64,000 nt of DNA from Vitis vinifera (taxonomy: Eukaryota > Streptophyta > Magnoliopsida > Vitales > Vitaceae), in the NCBI RefSeq assembly GCF_030704535.1, contig NC_081822.1, positions 4,269,001-4,333,000 on the forward strand. Direction: 5' to 3'. The translations under genes and the position numbers were made by a program. Below, piece by piece: positions 10,298 to 21,500 of this stretch (position 1 is its first letter; every line of letters starts with the position of its first letter). Below the pieces are notes generated by a model. It was not told the DNA's origin. It saw nothing but the letters and a program-made list of their open reading frames with translations, and made no database searches.

Positions 10298-11296
10298 ATG
10301 AAGGGAAGAGAAGGGAAAGCAGCTCCTTCAGCTGATCTATTGGTATGTTTTCCATCTAGAGCCCATCTAACGCTAATGCCCAAGCCCATATGCAGTCCAG
10401 CTAGGCCTTCGGAACCAAGCAAGCGCCACCAGCACCAGCACCACCAGCACCACCATAACCACCCCCACCACCTCAAGAAATCTAGCACCAGAAATGGTGG
10501 CCAAGCCAGCCCACTCTTATGGGCCAAAACCAAGCCAATGGGCACGGAAATCTCCGAACCAACGTCTCCCAAAGTCACCTGCGCTGGCCAGATCAAGGTC
10601 AGGCACAAAACCAGTTCCTGCAAGAATTGGCAATCAGTCATGGAGGAGATTGAGAGGATTCACAACAACAAAAAGCACAAGAAGAGGCCCACTTGGGTTG
10701 AAGCGCTAGGGTTTAAGAAAGAAATCATGCAGTTCTTGACATGCTTGCGAAGCATAAGATTCGATTTTCGGTGCTTCGGGTCTTTTCCTGAATCGGGAAA
10801 CACTTCTGATGATGAAGAAGAAGATGGAGATCAATATCAACATAACCAAGTAGGTGTAGAGGAGAGTGATGATAATGAAACTTCAAGAACTATCTTTTCC
10901 AAATGGTTTATGGTGTTGCAAGAAAATCAGAGCTGTGGCTCCAATAAAGAAGAAATAAAAGAGAAAAGCAAGTCATACGGTGAAGAATCTGCGGTCGCAC
11001 CTTCAGTTCCTCCTCCAAATGCTCTCTTACTAATGCGTTGTAGGTCCGCCCCCTCAAAAAGCTGGTTAGAAGAGAAAGACAAAGAAAAGGAAAAAGAAGA
11101 AGAGGAAGAAGAAGATCAAGAAGCAAAGAAAGCAATGTTAATTATGGAGGAAGAGAATAAAAAGAAGAAAGAAAATCTGGTGGTGATGAAATACAACAAT
11201 GATTTCTACAAATTTTCTTCCGACATTGCAAAGGAGACTTGGGTCGTTGGTGGAGCCAGAGACCCATTATCAAGAAGTCGAAGTTGGAAAAGATGA
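10298..11296 (+). CDS. Plant-specific basic protein (protamine P1-like annotation class; At1g78110-like by position)
   Basis: A 332-residue intronless protein. It starts MKGREGKAAPSADLLVCFPS followed by RAHLTLMPKPICSPARPSEP, a block I associate with a small plant-only family sometimes labelled protamine P1-like. A His/Gln-rich run at about residues 43-60 is encoded by a CAC/CAG tract. A basic stretch with WQSVMEEIERIHNNKKHKKR lies near residue 110, followed by RPTWVEALGFKKEIMQFL. An acidic Asp/Glu run lies near 170, then a Lys/Glu-rich segment at 258-290 likely to be helical. The C-terminus ends in SRSRSWKR. No enzyme motif or membrane segment is visible, and function is unknown. The start is the first Met in frame and matches the conserved N-terminal block. 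The position between the F-box and TPR genes matches Arabidopsis gene order as I remember it. Confidence 0.88.
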   Translation: MKGREGKAAPSADLLVCFPSRAHLTLMPKPICSPARPSEPSKRHQHQHHQHHHNHPHHLKKSSTRNGGQASPLLWAKTKPMGTEISEPTSPKVTCAGQIKVRHKTSSCKNWQSVMEEIERIHNNKKHKKRPTWVEALGFKKEIMQFLTCLRSIRFDFRCFGSFPESGNTSDDEEEDGDQYQHNQVGVEESDDNETSRTIFSKWFMVLQENQSCGSNKEEIKEKSKSYGEESAVAPSVPPPNALLLMRCRSAPSKSWLEEKDKEKEKEEEEEEDQEAKKAMLIMEEENKKKKENLVVMKYNNDFYKFSSDIAKETWVVGGARDPLSRSRSWKR

Positions 11297-14200
11297 CGAT
11301 CACGGTGACTACTGTTTTTCCCTTCCTCCCCATTTTCTTCTTCTAAATTTCCTTCAAACATTTATTTTCTGTAATTTGATTTTTAATTTTCCTCCACTCG
11401 TCGTTTCTTGTGTGGCAAATCCAAATGAGATGGCCATCTTTAGTTTACTTATTTTATCTGTTCCAAGATTTGTATTATGTATTAAATATGTACAGCTTTT
11501 TTTCCCTTCGATTGGGAAAAAAAGATTTTGCTGCCATGTACATTTTGTGATGTAGTTTTCAATCCATAATCTTATTGTGTGAAGGACAAAATACGTTGCT
11601 TAGAATTTTCTTTTGGCGTTCATAATGGTCCTTTGAATTTTCTTCTCCTTCGCTTGATTACATTATTGCTATATGTTGTGATCTTTTTGGGGACTTAGCT
11701 AGATTACATCCATCATTTACATTAACCAAAAAAAAAAAAAAAAAGACGATAACCGACGAATTTGAAGGATGGAACCAGATCGAGAAGAGAGGAGTGCGCA
11801 CATGTGCCAGTGACAGATTCCGGATCCCCCTTGAGTTTGGACCGTTTTCATAAAAAATATTTTGTTGTTTCACATCACACTCAGGCCTTTTTGGAATAAT
11901 GGAAAGAACAGCACGTGCATTTTATTTTAGGTGGATATGAAATTTACGTTGATTTATAGAATTGCAAGATGCATATATTTATAGAAGATTAAAAATATGG
12001 AGTTTTTGAGTTGTGTGTGTCTTATAGGCCATGTTTTTATCAGCAGGGGCATCGGGTCACCACTGAGATGTTATTGCTGGAGGAGGGCATCCAATTCCAT
12101 ATACTAAATGAAAAGTTTGTTTTGTGGTGGAAACAACAAAGCAGCTCCACGAACAATATCCTTGAATGGTTATTCAGATCTTAAAAAGTGTCCTCTCTTC
12201 CTTCTTGCCGCCGGGGAAGAATCTTGCTTCTAGGTTCGATACTTTTTTACCAACAGCCAGATCTTTACCCTCCCTTCAGTCAAATTTGTTCTGGTTTTTT
12301 TTTTTTTTCCCATTTGGATTGTTTTGCTTTTCCCCTTTAGTTTTCCCCGCCTTTCTAGATGAAAGAATCCGTAAGGAAAGAATTTTTGGTGCATTAATCA
12401 CGGTTGATAATTATGTCTTCTATTAGTCCGACAATTTGATTAGACCTCGCTCACTGGCTTAATTATATTCTTCGCTCTGGTTTGGAACATTTGAAATATA
12501 TGTGTATCCCAAAAAGAGGAGAAAAAGAAGAGGAATGGAATATTTATGGGATGGTTGGGACTTTAGGGTGATCAAAGTATCAGATCACTTCCAGAGCAGA
12601 GTGTTTGTCACATTGGGTTGTGTCCATCACGTAGAGGATGGGAAAAATGATGTATTGCTGACCAACGTAAGAAGTTCTAATATGGGGTTTTGATGGGCTT
12701 GAGACCATTTTCACAAGATACAAGGCTGGTGCCTATATGTGATTCCTATCTGACAGAGAATATTAATCCAGTTTTAAACATGGCCGCTGCTTCATGCAAA
12801 AATAGTGACTGGTTCATCCGGGTTCATCTCAGGTTAGCCCAACAGAGTTTGCGAATGCGGGCCAACAAACCCATTAACTGGACTGAGACATGTGCCACAC
12901 TAGGTGAAAGATCCTAGTGGGGGAAAGCTCAGCGTTAACAGAGGCAAGGCCAGTGTTGTGTTTCCAGTTGCTTGTAGCACATCCAGTAAAGTGATTGATT
13001 TGTGATGATATTTTGAACACTGGTTCGATCCTCTCTGTGTAAAACGGTTGAGCTCGAAGTGGAAATTTCATCAGCCAAAAATGTGGCATCCCATAGGTGG
13101 AACGGCAGTGATCCGGTTTCAGTCTCCTAAACATGCAACAAACTGAACTCATCATGGATTCATAAAAACAGGGATAAGCAAACATTGAGCCCCAGCCCAT
13201 CTGGTGTTGGACTAAAGAAAAAATGGGATTTCAGCTGGGCTAGTTCACAACCACAACAGCAACATTGATGAAAAGAAACCGATCTATGGTCCACCATGTT
13301 GCCTTGCTTGTTGGAAAGCACCTTTTCTGGCTCCCAAGCAGGAGGTTTGGGGACCTTCCTGATCCAACTGTCATTGGTAATGGTTACCCCTTTGTCAAGG
13401 AGGTGTGTCTGGATATAACTTGGCCCTATACCAGGTCTCATTAAGCAAAAGGAAGACGCTAGCATCACCTCCATGTATGAGAACTTGCTTTAATAAACTC
13501 CCATTGGTTGTGGGTTGTAGGTTGTGGGTTATGAGTTATTATTATTATTTAACAAGGAAAGAGGGCGAGGTGCATGCAAAGGTAAAAGCTAAGCTTAATG
13601 AGTCCCTACAACGAATTTGATTAAAAATATTCTCAGCATCGAATATGAATATATAACTCGATCACGAATGCACATTTCAAAATAATCTGCAATGAGGTGA
13701 TTTGTTTCATATAATAAGAAGGAGTTTCTTGCAGGGGAGGACTTTTCGGAGAATGCCTCTATTAGTTACAAGGCTAGGGTCTTATGTAGTCGATGGGTCT
13801 ACTGTTGAAGCAAACTTTTTTGCATTTCATTGACATCTCTTCACAAGATGTCAAGGGTAATTGATGGGTCTACTGTTGGAGCAGACTTTTTTTTCATTTC
13901 ATTGACTTCTCCTCACAAGATGTCAAGGGTAATTGGTCTTTTCTTTTGACAATTTAGATCCATCAATTGGTTAGTCCTTTAGTTATATCTTTTCTAAGGT
14001 CGCCATTTATGGGTGAGGTAAATTTTGGTAGCTTCACCCAGAATTATTGGTGCCATTGATTTGTGTGGCATTTGCTAAATGTCTATTGATGCCCAAGTCA
14101 TTAAAAATGCAGCTTTAATTATTTGTCAATCTTATGATAGTTTTAGTGGGGGAAGCATCGTAGTGATAAAATGCCCTTGAGGCAGCATTGCACTTCAGCC

Positions 14201-15030
14201 CTAGACAAGTGAACCAGATATCTTATTCTTATTTCCATGCCTTGGCCTCCTCGTAAGAATCAGACCCAAATTCTTTGACCTCCCAGTTGAGAGACACCTA
14301 GCTGCAATGAAATATGAGTGGCTGCTAGGTTCTTGACATACATTATCTCAAGCAAATAAACGTTATGAGAAAAAAATTTAGATATTCGCCGAGCAAATTG
14401 CAGACACGGACCACAATTTTGTTGGCTGCCGAGGTCTTTAGCTACAGCATAAAGTCGATGATTCGGGATTTAATCAAACCTCATGTGGAAAATAAGAAAG
14501 AGAAAAAGAAAAAGAAAATAAAAAATAAAGAATAAAGAGAGAAAAAAATAAAAAAGGGACCCACCATCATTACTAGAATAAGTAAAGAGGTTATTTTCAA
14601 ATAATCCACACCAATCATAACCTGTCTGTGACACACCATTGACTATAATTAGTGGGTTCTCTGCAATCAAACCACTAGCTATAAATAAACAATCCACTAC
14701 CAATTTGGCTTGTTTCCTAAGCCCATAGGAAAGCAATGGGGTAGGAAGAACAAACAACTATACACACAATCATTATGCCCAATCCAAAACAATGCCCCCT
14801 CTAATTTTTCCCTTCATTAATTTAATCCTGCACTTACTCTTTCTCCACTCTTCCTGCTTTATGTACGATGGCAGCAAAGTCTCTGCACTGGTATGATTAG
14901 CCCCCACTTTGTTTTTTGTGTTGCTTGAATCTGTCCTTTTTTGATAAGATCTTGAGCTCTTCTTCTTCTTCTTCGATTGTCTCCATGCATACCCAAAAAA
15001 TTCTGTGTGTTTCCTTTCATTTTTTCATCT
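11297..15030. other. Intergenic region between the basic-protein and TPR genes
   Basis: The two genes converge here. The first few hundred bases are probably 3'UTR of the plus-strand gene. No splice-bounded coding block was found. A tandem duplication lies at 13792-13934 and a long purine tract on the plus strand at about 14487-14555. Confidence 0.5.
13792..13934. repeat. Tandem duplication, ~71 bp period
   Basis: GATGGGTCTACTGTTG(A/G)AGC starts at 13792 and 13863. Both copies continue through TTTCATTGAC(A/T)TCTC(T/C)TCACAAG to GATGTCAAGGGTAATTG. Confidence 0.9.
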
Positions 15031-18000
15031 TCAACTGCTGTACAATTTGACCGAGCTTTCTAATAATTCACGATTGTTGCCTGGAATTTCTTTGACCCTT
15101 GATCCATTCTTGTATATCTTAAAAGCCGGAACGGAGCTCACACTCTCTGACTTTGCCAAGTAAGGGTGGTCTTCAACCTCCACCTGAATTCATGAATAAA
15201 CTATGCTTTCACAACTGTAAAAAACATATTACACTAAGAGATATTTCATTTGATTCGCTAACGTTGGTGGATGGAGCCTGAGGCTCTACCAAGGCTATGA
15301 ATTAACATGAGCTTGAAAGGGTCAGATAGACCAAACAAACTCAATAGTCAAATTTCTGGGTCTCAGTGTCTGCCCTACAGCTATTGGATCAAACAGCAAT
15401 GGGGTCTGCGACCCACCAGCCAATAGCTTGTCACAGTGCCTTTGCCCTATTAGGTACAAAAACAGAAGATCACTATTATTGGGAAAGGTTGAACTTCTCC
15501 CTATAAGTTGCATTCCTGTATCCAGCTTCAGTCCCCGGATTTGGAACCTTAAGAAAGAAAACAAGGAAGAAAAAAAAAAAGGCTTGCTGGCAAACCAACC
15601 TTGAGGAAGTAGACGGATGGGTATCTCTTGCAGACTTGCTCAAGGAGCTGCAATACTTGCTTGTGACTAGTTTTGTTGCAGAAGAGGACCACCGACATCC
15701 CTGTTGTTTACACAAAAGTTTGGTTTCTTGTCAATTCAGAATCTCTGCTTTACCCAAAAGAATTAGGAAAATATTGCCCATCCAGGGTAAAAAAGAAACA
15801 GCTCCTTTCACTAAAAATCTGCCCCACTAACTTTTAGTTGTCCTCTGTCATGTAAGTGACCACTAACTTTTAGTTGTTCTCTGTCATGTAAGTGACAGAA
15901 GAAAAATAAGTCACCAATCATGGATGCGCCAAATTGATAATGGATCTGGTGCTGAAGCAATGGTACTTTTTTTTTTTATATCAAAACTTGGACATTTGAC
16001 ATATCATAAAATAAAAAAAATAAAAAATAAAATGTGAAGTATCAAATCTAGACATGAATTGTTCACATTACTTGTCTCTTATGGAAAAAAAAAGTATTAA
16101 TTCATTTGGTTGTAAAGATGCACAAATTGCATGCAGGGTGAATAAATATCAAGTGTATTTAAGTTACCTGGGGAGGTTACAAAATGTCTGAAACGCTCAT
16201 TGTTGGAGATGAAGACCAGGTTCGAACCAAACTTCATGTCCTTAATGTCCTCACCACGTTGCTTTTTGAGCTGGATCTTGGCCTCAAACAATGCCCGGCC
16301 CACCTCCTCGTCACCCGGAGTTTCTCTTATCAACATCTCATAATCTTGAATAGAGGCCTCCCATCTTTCCAACTACCACACATAATCATACCAAGGAAGA
16401 AAATAGATATTAAGTCAAGAAAAAGACAAATCCAACAAGAAGTAAAACAAACGCTCAGGTAACAACTCGTTGCCTTGGCATTGCAATTGGCCCTACGCAA
16501 CCTTGCCTTGCTGTAAGAAGGCTGCACGATGAGTGCCATGGTGCAGTCTTCAACCGCTTTCTCAAACTGGCCAAGTTTAGATCGACAAGCTGCTCGGTTG
16601 CATAACAAAATGGTGTTGTAGGGGTCATGGTCTAATCCTTCATTGTACGTAACGCAAGCCTCCAAAAATTTTGATGCATTGAAGAGCTGATTGCCCCTCA
16701 ATCGGGCCGATTCCACAGCTAGAACTCTTCTCAACACTGTGGTCACCTCATGGTTACTTGAATCAAGTCGAGCTGCTTTCTGAGCCAAGGCCACGGCATC
16801 CTCTAACCTATCAAACCATAATGTTCCATAGCAACATATTGGCACATGAAGAATACATTGGAAACTTAATAATATCCCTGCTTGTGAAAATTCCATATGA
16901 GAGATATGGCACAATAAGATTACATTAAGACCTTAATTATATTAAATACTTCCACTAACCTGCCCATGGTCATGTAAAGCTGTGCCTGAATTATTAACAT
17001 ATATGCACTAGCAGCCGGTCCAAAGAACTGAGTACATGAATCAATCTGGAACTTGGGTCCCTTCCGGAAGGTAGCATAGGCCTCTTGGTGCCTATGGAGC
17101 TTCAATAAGGCCTCAGCTTGGAAAGCATAGATCTGTTTTTTGAGTAACCAAAAATTAATCAGATAAGTATAATAGGATAAGTAATCACGGAGGCAAAATA
17201 AAAAGGGGAATTGGACTATGGTGGTTGACCTGGGGAGCTGAATCGGCTCCGGAAGATATTGCACACCTTGCCTCCTTAAGTAAAGTGTTCCAGTCTCTCA
17301 AATTTCGGGCTTCTATGCACCTACTGAGGTGTGTTTGCAGAGCTTGAGCTTTGGCGATGTATTCAGAGTCTGTGGGGCTTGAGTATTTGTAGTGATTCAA
17401 TGCTTTCTCGGCTTCTCCCAGTCTGTATATCATAATTTGTACATAATTATAAGGAAACTGTATTTCTAAACATTAACTTAAAGAAATTGGATTGTTACAA
17501 TAGTAACATGAACTCCTACTTGTTTTAAGATTCTGAGTTTTCGTTTCTTCATTTTTATTGTCTTTGGACAAGCAAAAGGAATGTAATGATTTTTTAATCT
17601 AGTGAATACCTTAGATATAGTGTCGCCAGACGGTGATGAGCTCTGTGATAAGAAGGCTCAATTTGAATGGCTTCTCTGCACTCAATTACTGCTTCCATAA
17701 GATGGCCTAAACCTATTAAAGCCGCGCTCTTATTGCTATGGTACGATGCCTTATTTGCATTGAGGGCAATTGCTTGGTTATATAGTGCCAAGGCCTCCTT
17801 GAATCTGCCCTGCTTGTACTCCTCATTTCCCATTGACTTCAATGCCTCTGGATCTAACTTATTCAACAGACCTAGAAATCGGCCTCCCGACTTTGGATTC
17901 TCATTGCTGGGCTTCCGTGTAATGTTGCCCATAACACCGTTACTTCCAATTCTGCTATCGCTGAGCTTCCTCTGGTGGTAATACCGAGTTTTATTGGTGG

Positions 18001-18574
18001 AGTCCGGTAGGTCTGTGATCATTGAATTCCCAGTTCTCAGTGGCTTCAAATTACCCAAGTGGCCTAAAGGCATTACATTGCCTGAAGAAGTGGGGACGAG
18101 AGCTTTGCTTTCATAGGATTGGTGGTGATCAGTACTCGCCCTATTTGGCTCAGTGTAGAGGCCATTGGGCTCCCTCCTTAGCCTTTTCATGTCCGTTAAC
18201 TCCTGGGATTGTGATTGCTGCTTTAGGCTTGAAGTAGCAGAGGAGGACGATGAGTTCCTTGCAGCATCTGAGGGCCTAGCACCTTGACTTTTATGACTGG
18301 AAGTTGAAGGCCTGGAGCGTACTAAGTTGGGAGTTGTGACTAGCTTCTCATCTAGTTTTGGCGGAGGTTTAGGTGAAATGGAGTTGAGCGAGGCAGTTTC
18401 ACGGGAACCACCATGTCGCCCCTTGGAATCACTGGGGCTTGTTACCTTCAATGTGCTGTTGCTGTTTGTGGGTAGTGGACGAACAGATGTTTTCTTTGGC
18501 CAAAAGCTCCGGCGCTGGAAAATCCCTTCCATCAAACTACAGCCCAGTTCACTATCTACAGAGCACTTGGTCAT
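15031..18574 (-). CDS. TPR protein with inactive thioredoxin-like C-terminus (TTL / At1g78120-like), seven exons
   Basis: Exons in transcript order: 18574-17610, 17422-17230, 17132-16960, 16807-16474, 16372-16168, 15700-15600, 15183-15031. All joins keep frame, giving 707 residues. Residues 1-235 are Ser/Pro-rich and probably disordered. TPR units begin near 240 (GNEEYKQGRFKEALALYNQA) and continue through exons 2-5, with a second cluster around 470-560. Residues 624-707 form a thioredoxin-like fold with VVLFCNKTSHKQV and the cis-Pro loop SVPAFKIYKNG; the CxxC active site is reduced to one Cys, so no redox activity is expected. Related TTL proteins are scaffolds in brassinosteroid and stress signalling and bind clients and Hsp90 through TPRs. 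The intron after exon 4 uses a GC donor (AAG then GCAACG) with a normal TAG acceptor; the alternative nearby GT breaks the frame. The start is the first Met; a second Met lies at residue 15. Confidence 0.92.
15825..15896. repeat. 36-bp tandem duplication in a TPR-gene intron
   Basis: CACTAACTTTTAGTTGT(C/T)C is repeated at 15825 and 15861. The two 36-bp units differ at only one or two bases. It sits between exons 5 and 6 of the TPR gene. Confidence 0.9.
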
Positions 18575-21500
18575 TTCTTCCTTGACAATCTCTTTCTTCC
18601 AAGCGAGGCCTCTTAAAGGCTGGTAATGAGAGTTGATTATTCGAAGGCCAACAAATTTGGAAACGAATGGAAGTAATTACTCAGAAAGAGTACACATCAA
18701 ACAAACAAAATATGAAAATTTCAGAGGAAGATCCCCAAAGAATGAAAGAAAACAATCAAGAGATGGCTTGAATGTGAAGGATTGTATGTAACAGGTATAT
18801 TCCGCACAGGTCTTATATATAATCTTATAGCCTCCTGGAGTAGCTGCCAAGAAACCACTCAAGGTTAGAGCTTTTTAGAGAGCATGAGAGTTAAGAACAA
18901 AAGAAGAAAGTAAAATAAGAATTAAATGGAAATGTATAAAATAACTATACTCCTTTTGAATTCTCAATACGACAAGAATAAAGGAATGCAAAATGATTAA
19001 ATTAGTTTGGAAAAAGAATTCACTCTACCAAATAGGTTTCACCATTTTCCTTTCCTTTTCCATCCCCCAACCCTTGTTTTGGTCAACACACCAAGGATCC
19101 ACGCATTAGACCTTTTAACCTATAGGGTTGTCCTATTTTTCCTTGCAACTTTAGGGATCCTAAAAGGTAAAACCGCCGGAAGAAAAGCTAGCTACTTGTA
19201 TGTTCTTTGATCTGTTTGTCACTTGGAGCAAATAATGAAGCCCCCCAGCAGCATATATCTCCAAATTCTCTTGTCACAGTGCTAAGATTAGCAAAAATTA
19301 CAATTCATAGCATCAAGATAACCACCCATTACATGGCAAATGGCCTCTTCAGACTTCAAATAGTAAGAAAGCAGAGCTGCCTCATTTACCAACCACGCGG
19401 TTTTCTGTTTATGCTGCAAACAAACATTATTTACTAAATCCCTTCCCTATTTCTCTCTACTTCATCATCTTCAAACTTTGCCATAGCTATTTTTCTTTTT
19501 TAATGTAGAAAAATGTTGGAGTTCATCAGAACGACAAGACGACTTTTTACATTTGCGCACTTCTGGTAATTAATTTATTATTTTGCCAAGGGTCAAAGGC
19601 ACGAGCAATCATATTTTAGACCTTTTAGTTTCTCCTTTCATATGAGTTTAGTTTCAAATTTCAACCAGGGGTCTAGACTGATTCATCAATAGAAGGCTAG
19701 GTCCACGTAAAGTCAAAATTCAGGCTTAATTTAAGTGAAAATGAACCCATAGTCCATACTGGGTTGGAGTCCTTTTACTCACATTTTGAAATTTGGAATC
19801 ATGCTTTCACATTTGAAGGAACCCACTGGTGCATAGTAACAGTGGCAGGGGAAAACAGAGTTGATGGGTTTGAGCAATTTGCTTGTTGAAAGTTAAAATG
19901 TAAGTTAGCGACTTGCAACTTTTGAACTGATCTTTTTTATCACCCAAATCAACAATGGAAAACGTTAAGAAATGACCAGGCCTCAAAAGAGAAACATTAT
20001 TTCATCTGCAGATAGCTTTGTCTTTTGTCGTTGATGGGATGTATGGTTAGGGAGATCGAGATCCAGATATTATTACATACAACTGGATTTTCTTTTGACA
20101 TTATAAAAAGGAAGGGACTCATTTGGCCGCCTGGTTGACTGTCGGTCAAATAGTATTACCCTCTGAGAATGAAACCATTCAATCTTAGTAACTTGAACGA
20201 ATGACAAATCATGCCTGAGCCAAATTCTTTCACTCGTTCTGTTGATTATGATTGGTGTTTATGACATTGATTAGCAATTGAAAATAAAATGAATAGCTTT
20301 TGGGACCACTTTGCCTCGTCTAACCTACCATGCCAAAACTTTATTGTATGAGTTGGTAGCATTTATTGGGTGTCGTTTTGTAAAACTGGTACTTGTCAAG
20401 CTTATAGATTTACGAAGTTGATACGTTCTGTTAAGGTGCGCATGGACCACCGTACAAAGGGGCTGCGAGATTAGAGGCTCTGTCTGCGGCTCTGCCCACA
20501 TCTTGTACAGATCCTGTTAGTCGGTGGCCGCTTCCAGCTCTCTAACAACTCTCCGGACGCCAATTTTTTTTATTTGCGACTGGAATGTATGTGGGTTGGG
20601 GATAATTTATAAAAGTACTAGCAAAAGTAATTTATGGAAAAAATCTAGGAGGTGGTTGCCTTTTTTTATTTTTTTTATACATATAACTTTTTCACTTTTT
20701 TTTTTCTTTTTTTCTGGTCCATTTGTGCCTTCCCTAAATTCTAAAAGTGCACCAACTAGCCACGTGTTTCTCTCGGATTCCAGGTTTTTGAGTTTTTCAA
20801 AAAAAAATTTCCCATTTGCCGACAAATGGAAAATTCTCTGTATTTTCTTTTAAGAATAAAGAAATGATAGAGACAGAGAAAATCAAGCGTATCCCGGCGG
20901 GACAAGGAGAATCACGTTTTCTGATCTCGCTAAAAGCCCACGAAGGAGTCAAAGTTTACAACTAAAGCATCTTTTAAAATTTAAGGCAAGAGCTGCCAAA
21001 TTAAACAGTAGAAAAAGCGGCAATATGTTGCGTTAATCTGAATGTCCCCCGTTGCTTTCCAGTTCATATACTCCTGGTCCAGTAAAATGGACGTGACACG
21101 TACGAGACTTAGGTCTATCCAAATTCAATTCAAGCAGATGTTAGATTTTCTGAACTCTGATGCAAACTTCACTAAAATTCATGGAGTCCCATTCCATGGT
21201 CCATCATCCTTTTTTATCCCGACTGATGAAAAAGAATACTTGTCCGTTGTCCCGTTGAAGTAAATTAGCAATTAAAGCATATAATAAAGTGGGCAGGCCA
21301 TCTGTATGCGATGATTGTTACGGGGAACCATCATGGTATCCTTCACCGATCACCAAATTTGAACAAAAAGCACGTTTATAGCATTGACTATATCAAAGGT
21401 GGGGCATGGCATCTGATCGAATTTGGAATCCGTTCGCAATCCTCCATATTGATTGATAATGGTGGGGTTGCTACCCAGCACCCGAGGGTGCACCGATGAA

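Noticed and set aside
10204-10641. Minus-strand open frame with Trp/Cys-rich run
   Set aside because: It is the reverse-strand reading of the CAC/CAG (His/Gln) tract of the basic-protein gene at 10298-11296.
20524-20853. 109-codon frame with Phe-rich run
   Set aside because: The frame is created by T-rich sequence and overlaps a Lys-rich frame on the other strand; no splice or domain support.
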